From Desulfobacterales bacterium (lineage in GTDB: Bacteria > Desulfobacterota > Desulfobacteria > Desulfobacterales > JAFDCJ01), in assembly GCA_029932495.1 (NCBI GenBank), contig JAOZPY010000062.1:1-10789 (forward strand): DNA of 10,789 nt. The letters run 5' to 3'. Positions 6,171 to 10,789 of this stretch are shown here, one piece after another. The translations under genes and the position numbers were made by a program. The notes beneath the pieces were generated by a model, which was given only the letters and a program-made list of their open reading frames with translations, had not been told where the DNA came from and did no database searches. Every line of letters starts with the position of its first letter. The first letter of the stretch is position 1.

Positions 6171-6554
6171 TTATTGGGTGCCGCCCAGAATTTCCCCAAT
6201 CTTGGCCGAAAGCACTTGCATGTTAAAGGGTTTTTGAATAAACCCGTCACAGCCGCGGTTTAAAATCTCGGTGGTCTGCTGATCGGCGCCGTAACCGCTT
6301 GAAAGCAGAACTTTAACCTGCGGATTGATGGCCTTGAGCCGCTCATAGATATCAACGGCACTAAGTCCCGGCATAACTATGTCCAGAATGATGAGCTTGA
6401 TGTCATCCTTGTGCGCCGGATAAATCTCCAGTGCCTCCTGACCGCTGGCGGCTGTTATAACAGAATATCCCAATTTTTCGAGCATCTGCCTGCCAACGCC
6501 AATGACGATCTGCTCGTCATCGACCAGTAAAACTTTACCTGTTCCGTTCACCAT
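6171..6554 (-). CDS. Single-domain response regulator (CheY-like receiver)
   Basis: A phosphoacceptor receiver domain of 127 residues with no output domain. The acidic pocket D12-D13 (LLVDDE), phosphoacceptor D58 (IILDIVMPG), the switch serine at 85/86 (VLLSSGYG) and K108 (IQKPF) are all present, so it should be phosphorylatable. The SSGYG...GFIQKPF style resembles the receiver domains attached to hybrid histidine kinases, suggesting it takes phosphate from such a kinase or passes it on in a relay. It lies 108 nt downstream of the DUF294 gene on the same strand and may be cotranscribed with it. AGGGAG about 10 nt before the ATG is a plausible ribosome binding site. The partner kinase is not certain; the CbrA-like sensor encoded at 9495 onward is a candidate by location only. 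Confidence 0.93.
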   Translation of the reverse strand: MVNGTGKVLLVDDEQIVIGVGRQMLEKLGYSVITAASGQEALEIYPAHKDDIKLIILDIVMPGLSAVDIYERLKAINPQVKVLLSSGYGADQQTTEILNRGCDGFIQKPFNMQVLSAKIGEILGGTQ

Positions 6555-6662
6555 GGCCAGCTGACTCCCTTTTTCCCCCCGGTAAGCGTTTCACCTCCCC
6601 ATGGATTTTAAAAATTAAGTCTACCAGATTCAGCCGAAAATTGCAAAATCTTACGGCTGCTG

Positions 6663-8996
6663 TCATGGCAGCCCGGTAAAATCTATTTCCAGCTTACCCT
6701 GGTATTTTTCAATCCGCTTGAAAATTTCCTTGAGCATGGTCTGATCGATGCGCGAAAGTTTCTTGGGATTGATGTAATTGTCAGGTTTTTTGTTTTCATC
6801 GACAACCGCCGTAATCTGGCGTACGAATCGCAGCTGCATCATAAAGCAGTAAGATTGCTCCAGCTCACTGAATTCCTCCCATTTCAACACTTTTTTCAAA
6901 TTGAGCTGCCGCAGGCGCTCCAGGGTGTTGGTCTCTGCAATACCATTTTTCAAAGCATAAATACGGGCAAAATCCACGATGGGGACCAAGGCGCTTTTTA
7001 TATCAAAAGCGTCGCGGTGCTCCCCTTTGGATTCCACCACGAAGTTGCGGAAAAAACCGATGGGCGGTTTGAAGTGCAATGCATTTTCGGTCAGGTGCCG
7101 GAAAAAGCCGACCCAACCGCCAAGTTCGCTAAAGAGGTATTTTCGCAGTTCGTTGATCAATGCCATTTCGCCCCAGGCACCCCGGAAATCAAAAAATATG
7201 CTGGACTGCAGCAGATCTTTCGGCTCGGCGGCATGAATCCAACTGTGGAAGTCCTTTTTCCATGCCGCCAGGGGCTGGCACCAGCGGGGATTCTTTGCCA
7301 TGATGCCCCCCTCACAATAGGCATATCCGGCCTGATCCAGCCACGTACAGACTTTTTCGCCGAATTTCAAAAAGTACTCTTTGACCTTAGATTCCTGCCG
7401 GGAATCCACATCTTCAAAAACAATGGCATTGTCCTGGTCGGTCTTAAAAGTCTGCTCCCGGCGCCCTTCGCTGCCCAGAATCATGAAAACGAAACGCACC
7501 GGCGGCGGTCCCATCTCATCGAGGGCGAACTGGATCAATTTTTCCAGCACCACATCGGAAATTGTGGTGATCAAACGCGTCACGTTCTGGGCTTTGGCAC
7601 CGCTGTTGATCAATCCCTTGGCCAGGTGGGGCAGCCGGCTTTGAATATCCGTAAGCTCTTCCACCGCGCCAGCATTTTTGATCCGGCGGGCTAAAAACAG
7701 CGGTGACTGCCCCTGGGCATTGAGCAGATCCTGATTGGTCAAAATACCGATGACCTGCTTCTTGGCATCGATGACGGCCAGGTGTTTGATGTCCCGCTGC
7801 AGCATGACCATCAGTGATTCAAAAATCAGAGCCTGGGAGGAAACCGAAATCAACGGCGAGGACATGATATCCGCTACCGGGCGCGCAATGTCGCAACCGG
7901 TGGCAATAACTTTGTTGCGCAGATCGTTGTCGGTGATGACCCCCATATATCGCTCACCGGCATCCCGAACAAAAATGGAACTGCATCCATGCTGCTTCAT
8001 CACCCGGGCTGCCTGCTGAATGGTGGTCTGCGGGTCGCAGTACACAATGTGGGACTGAAGCACACTGGTCACCGGCTGACTGAAAAATGGCGCTGTATCG
8101 TCTCTGGGCTGGAGGCTCTTGACGATAATGGATGCATAGGATCTGTTGAGCATACGCTTGCCGAAGGTGTCGGTAAAATACTCGCTGAAAGGCTCATGGG
8201 TCCTGCTCAAATCAAGAAACACCTTTTTGGGCAGCAGATAAACATAAGCGTCTTCTATGGTTCGCAAAGAACGTACGGCCAGGCCCCGGTTGAGCAGGAT
8301 GGAAATACCACCGAAAATATCGCCCTCGCCCAGCTTGCCTTTTAAAATGGTCTGCCCGTCTTTTTCGTAATAGCGCTCCGCGGCGCCTTTTTGAAAGATG
8401 TACAAATGGTCCAGCTCCGTGTGCCCCTGGATACACAGGATGGTTCCCTTCGGATAATGGGTCAGGGTGACTTCCTCGGCTGCTTTTTCCAACAGTTTTT
8501 CGGGAAGAAAGGAAAACGGCACGGTCTGGGCCAAAAAATGCTTTGCCTGGGTGGAACCGACTATGGCGGCATAAGATTCATCCAACATCCGCTGACTGAA
8601 GGCATCCACAAAGTACTGGTGAATTTTCTGGTAGCGGCTGCTCAGCTTCAAAAACTGTTCTTTGGGCAGCAAATAGAAAGAAGTGTCCTTTTCAACGGTT
8701 GCCGTCCGAATGGCGACGCCGGCATTCATCAGCAGGGAGATTCCACCGAATACATCTCCCGGCTGCAGGTTGCCGCTTAAAATCTTTTCCCCCTTGACAT
8801 TGGTGTAAAAAAGCTCCAGGCAACCGCTTTTGATAATCATCACGTCCCTGATCCTGGTTTTTCCCTGCTGGGCCAGGACTGTTCCCCGGCGGGCCTTTTT
8901 TACCCGCACCTGGGCGGCAACTTGTTCAAGCTCATGAACGGGAAGCGTTGCAAAAAGAGGGGTGGTCGATAGAAATTCCAGGGCCTGGGCACTCAT
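6663..8996 (-). CDS. DUF294 nucleotidyltransferase-like signalling protein with two cNMP-like and two CBS domains
   Basis: A 777-residue cytoplasmic protein. Domain order: cNMP-binding-like fold 1 (about 14-135), cNMP-like fold 2 (about 160-280), a CBS pair (about 308-430), the DUF294 GlnD-like nucleotidyltransferase domain (about 455-620; G508-S509-E510-G511-R512 and D520-Q-D522) and the DUF294 C-terminal domain (about 630-770). Members usually have one cNMP domain and about 620-640 residues. Here that domain is duplicated, with GDVFGGIS at 80-87 and GDIFGGIS at 225-232. In both copies the Glu and Arg that hold the cyclic nucleotide phosphate in CRP are replaced, so cAMP binding is doubtful. 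CBS domains usually bind adenosine nucleotides. Known relatives lie near acetate permease and acetyl-CoA synthetase genes, but the reaction is unproven. A strong GGAGGAG ribosome binding site (8999-9005) supports the start. Confidence 0.93.
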   Translation of the reverse strand: MSAQALEFLSTTPLFATLPVHELEQVAAQVRVKKARRGTVLAQQGKTRIRDVMIIKSGCLELFYTNVKGEKILSGNLQPGDVFGGISLLMNAGVAIRTATVEKDTSFYLLPKEQFLKLSSRYQKIHQYFVDAFSQRMLDESYAAIVGSTQAKHFLAQTVPFSFLPEKLLEKAAEEVTLTHYPKGTILCIQGHTELDHLYIFQKGAAERYYEKDGQTILKGKLGEGDIFGGISILLNRGLAVRSLRTIEDAYVYLLPKKVFLDLSRTHEPFSEYFTDTFGKRMLNRSYASIIVKSLQPRDDTAPFFSQPVTSVLQSHIVYCDPQTTIQQAARVMKQHGCSSIFVRDAGERYMGVITDNDLRNKVIATGCDIARPVADIMSSPLISVSSQALIFESLMVMLQRDIKHLAVIDAKKQVIGILTNQDLLNAQGQSPLFLARRIKNAGAVEELTDIQSRLPHLAKGLINSGAKAQNVTRLITTISDVVLEKLIQFALDEMGPPPVRFVFMILGSEGRREQTFKTDQDNAIVFEDVDSRQESKVKEYFLKFGEKVCTWLDQAGYAYCEGGIMAKNPRWCQPLAAWKKDFHSWIHAAEPKDLLQSSIFFDFRGAWGEMALINELRKYLFSELGGWVGFFRHLTENALHFKPPIGFFRNFVVESKGEHRDAFDIKSALVPIVDFARIYALKNGIAETNTLERLRQLNLKKVLKWEEFSELEQSYCFMMQLRFVRQITAVVDENKKPDNYINPKKLSRIDQTMLKEIFKRIEKYQGKLEIDFTGLP

Positions 8997-9077
8997 GGCT
9001 CCTCCGCATCTGACAACATCATGTGTTTCATGGTTATGAATATAAAAAAACTACCACGGATCGTACGGGTTTCCAAG

Positions 9078-9123
9078 CAAAAACCGACTGTCCGCATCAG
9101 TACCAGGTTCAAAAGCCGACTGT
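9078..9123. repeat. Tandem direct repeat CAAAARCCGACTGT, 32-bp period
   Basis: The 14-bp copies at 9078-9091 and 9110-9123 differ at one base (A or G at the sixth position). The period of 32 bp is close to three helical turns, so both copies face the same side of the DNA. They lie about 28-73 bp upstream of the -35 box of the promoter at 9151, where activator sites are common. No known regulator site is recognised. Confidence 0.45.
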
Positions 9124-9140
9124 TCTGTTGACCGCCGGGC

Positions 9141-9179
9141 AGGCCATAGATTGACAGCACTGCCGTGATGGCCTATAAA
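9141..9179 (+). promoter_or_regulatory. Near-consensus sigma-70 promoter with overlapping inverted repeat
   Basis: TTGACA (9151-9156, perfect -35) is followed after exactly 17 bp by TATAAA (9174-9179, five of six -10 bases). It reads toward the small membrane protein gene, with transcription expected to start near 9186 and a leader of about 70 nt. A 7-bp inverted repeat, AGGCCAT (9141-9147) and ATGGCCT (9168-9174), brackets the -35 box and touches the first base of the -10, as a repressor site would. The promoter is well supported by sequence; the operator role is inferred. Confidence 0.65.
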
Positions 9180-9255
9180 AGAATAGTTTTCCGTCCCGAG
9201 CACCCGATTTTTAAAGTTACTGTCCTTTGGTACTCAATTATACTAGGGGGGCGCC

Positions 9256-9459
9256 ATGGTTGATGATCACCTGAAAAATGATCGGTTCGCGGCCATTTTT
9301 ATAACGGGCCTGGTGCTGTTTAACTATCCGTTGCTGTCCCTGTTCAACCTCGGCACCCGGCTGTTTGGAATTCCCCTTCTATACCTTTACCTGTTTGGCG
9401 CCTGGTTTACGATTATCCTGCTGACAGCCTTGACAACAAGGGCCGGCAGACGAACCTGA
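9256..9459 (+). CDS. Small two-helix membrane protein upstream of the CbrA-like sensor (CbrX-like)
   Basis: A 67-residue protein with two predicted membrane helices, about 11-32 (FAAIFITGLVLFNYPLL) and 39-61 (IPLLYLYLFGAWFTIILLT), a charged N-terminus and a basic C-terminal tail (RAGRRT). AGGGGGG just before the ATG is a strong ribosome binding site, and a near-consensus promoter lies upstream. Small membrane proteins of this shape often precede sodium/solute symporter genes (DUF4212, DUF997 types). In Pseudomonas a small gene called cbrX sits directly before cbrA, and position and size fit that comparison here. It ends 35 nt before the sensor gene. The likely role is as an accessory subunit or expression partner of the sensor, which is inferred from context only. 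Confidence 0.8.
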   Translation: MVDDHLKNDRFAAIFITGLVLFNYPLLSLFNLGTRLFGIPLLYLYLFGAWFTIILLTALTTRAGRRT

Positions 9460-9494
9460 CACGATAACGATAACGGCATCTGCCAAGACGACCC

Positions 9495-10789
9495 ATGCTA
9501 CAGACGGGAATCATTCTCCTTTGTTCTTTCGGTTATATCGGCTTGCTGTTCGCCATTGCCTATTTTGGCGACCGGGCTGCCGAGACCGGTCGCAGTATCA
9601 TCAGCAACCCGTATATCTACACCCTGTCTCTGGCGGTTTACTGCACGGCCTGGACCTTTTACGGCAGTGTAGGACGCGCAGCCGCCACCGGTCCGGGATT
9701 TTTACCTATCTATCTCGGTCCCACCCTGATGATGAGTTTAGGCTGGATGGTGCTGCGCAAAATCATCCGCATCAGCAAAGCCAACCGGATTACCTCCATC
9801 GCTGATTTCATTGCTTCGCGTTACGGGAAGAGTTCCGTGCTGGGCGGCATGGTCACAGTAATGGCGGTGCTGGGCGTCGTTCCCTATATCGCCTTGCAGC
9901 TCAAGGCCATATCGGCCAGTTACCTGCTGGTCAATCAATACCCGCAGGTCGGGTTGGCCCACATTTTAATGAACATCCCTGTTTTTCAGGATACAGCATT
10001 TTACATTTCCCTGATGCTAGCCGTTTTCGCAATTTTATTCGGCACACGCCATCTGGAGGCCACCGAACGCCACGAGGGCATTGTTGCCGCCATCGCCTTT
10101 GAATCCATCGTCAAGTTGGCGGCATTCGTGGCCGTCAGCATTTTCGTTACCTATGGCATTTACGGCGGCATCCGGGACATCTTCAGCCGGGCCGGAGCCG
10201 TGGACACAATTCGTCGTTTATACACCATGGATGCCAACATCGCCACTTACACCGGATGGTCCATGTACATTGTCGTCTCCATGCTGGCGGTCATTCTCCT
10301 GCCCCGCCAGTTTCAGGTTGCCGTGGTGGAAAATGTGGATGAAAAACACCTCAACAAGGCTGTCTGGTTATTTCCCCTTTATCTGCTGGCAATCAATGTT
10401 TTTGTGCTGCCGGTGGCCTTCGGCGGACTGCTGCGGTTCGTACCCGGCTCTGTGGATCCCGATACTTTCGTATTGAGCCTGCCCATGATCCAGCGCCATC
10501 AGGCCCTGGCAATGTTTGTATTCATCGGCGGACTGTCAGCGGCCACCGGCATGGTCATCGTTGAAACCGTGGCCCTGTCCACCATGATCAGCAACGATCT
10601 GATCATGCCGATTTTGCTGCGCCTGCCCTATCCCGTCTTTTCCGGAGGCACGGAGCTTCCCAGCCTGCTGCTGGCCATCCGGCGCGGCAGTATTGCCCTG
10701 ATCCTGTTAATGGGTTACGCTTATTTTCATTTTATTGCCAAATTCCTGACCCTGGTTTCCATCGGCATGATTTCTTTTACCGCCGTGGC
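9495..10789 (+). CDS. CbrA-type sensor kinase, N-terminal sodium/solute symporter-like domain; 3' end outside window
   Basis: The open frame runs from ATG 9495 to the right edge (431 codons) without interruption. It encodes a polytopic SLC5-type membrane domain with many hydrophobic helices. The segments NPYIYTLSLAVYCTAWTFYGSVG (38-60, broken here as NPYIYTLSLAVY and CTAWTFYGSVG), FLPIYLGPTL, NRITSIADFIASRYGKS and VPYIALQLKAI match the transporter part of Pseudomonas CbrA rather than ordinary PutP/ActP permeases. In CbrA this domain is followed by STAC, PAS and histidine kinase domains, which control carbon and nitrogen source use; those parts would lie beyond the window and are not seen. The Shine-Dalgarno sequence is weak, so translation may depend on the small gene 35 nt upstream. 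A pure symporter cannot be excluded until the C-terminus is read, but the motifs favour the sensor. Confidence 0.87.
   Translation, partial: MLQTGIILLCSFGYIGLLFAIAYFGDRAAETGRSIISNPYIYTLSLAVYCTAWTFYGSVGRAAATGPGFLPIYLGPTLMMSLGWMVLRKIIRISKANRITSIADFIASRYGKSSVLGGMVTVMAVLGVVPYIALQLKAISASYLLVNQYPQVGLAHILMNIPVFQDTAFYISLMLAVFAILFGTRHLEATERHEGIVAAIAFESIVKLAAFVAVSIFVTYGIYGGIRDIFSRAGAVDTIRRLYTMDANIATYTGWSMYIVVSMLAVILLPRQFQVAVVENVDEKHLNKAVWLFPLYLLAINVFVLPVAFGGLLRFVPGSVDPDTFVLSLPMIQRHQALAMFVFIGGLSAATGMVIVETVALSTMISNDLIMPILLRLPYPVFSGGTELPSLLLAIRRGSIALILLMGYAYFHFIAKFLTLVSIGMISFTAV

Noticed and set aside
6631..6659. A hairpin (CAGCCG with CGGCTG) just after the DUF294 gene as an intrinsic terminator
   Set aside because: The stem is 6 bp with a 17-nt loop and is not followed by a T-run on the minus strand, so termination before the receiver gene is not supported.
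6855..7694. A 279-codon plus-strand open frame
   Set aside because: It is antisense to the DUF294 domain, whose catalytic-type motif and domain order are convincing; the shadow frame shows no motif.

Overview
The window reads as chromosomal DNA of an anaerobic deltaproteobacterium (Desulfobacterota), probably a sulfate reducer of the Desulfobacterales. This is inferred from the gene families present: a CooT-type nickel protein beside DUF3842, an IspH fused to a UbiA-type membrane domain, a DUF294 signalling protein, and a transporter-type sensor kinase. No 16S rRNA or other taxonomic marker is present. Coding density is high. There are no tRNAs, rRNAs, CRISPR arrays, insertion sequences or recognisable parS sites.

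Layout: (1) 1-935, minus strand: an exported M48 zinc metallopeptidase running off the left edge. (2) 936-1187: an AT-rich divergent intergenic region holding a 23-bp imperfect inverted-repeat pair, an operator-like dyad and a possible attenuator-like hairpin pair. (3) 1188-6141, plus strand: a compact seven-gene cluster, parA, parB, a NYN/YacP-type ribonuclease gene, a DUF3842 gene, a cooT-like gene, an ispH-ubiA fusion and a stand-alone smr gene. Most spacings are between 1 nt of overlap and 16 nt; the one larger gap, 58 nt, precedes the cooT-like gene. (4) 6171-8996, minus strand: a single-domain response regulator gene downstream of a 777-residue protein with two cNMP-like domains, two CBS domains and a DUF294 nucleotidyltransferase-like domain. 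(5) 8997-9255: a second divergent intergenic region with a near-consensus sigma-70 promoter, an inverted repeat over it and a tandem direct repeat upstream. (6) 9256 to the right edge, plus strand: a 67-residue two-helix membrane protein followed by the sodium/solute-symporter-like N-terminal part of a CbrA-type sensor kinase, cut by the window edge.

How the genes may work together: parA and parB form the chromosome segregation pair. The genes behind them serve RNA turnover or quality control (NYN, Smr), nickel handling (CooT, perhaps DUF3842) and isoprenoid synthesis with possible prenyl transfer (IspH-UbiA). On the right, the DUF294 protein, the lone receiver, the small membrane protein and the CbrA-like sensor look like one divergently arranged carbon-source sensing module. 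In Pseudomonas, cbrA is preceded by a small gene, cbrX, and the arrangement here is similar. The most unusual items are the IspH-UbiA fusion, the duplicated cNMP domains that lack the usual ligand residues, and the structured region before parA.
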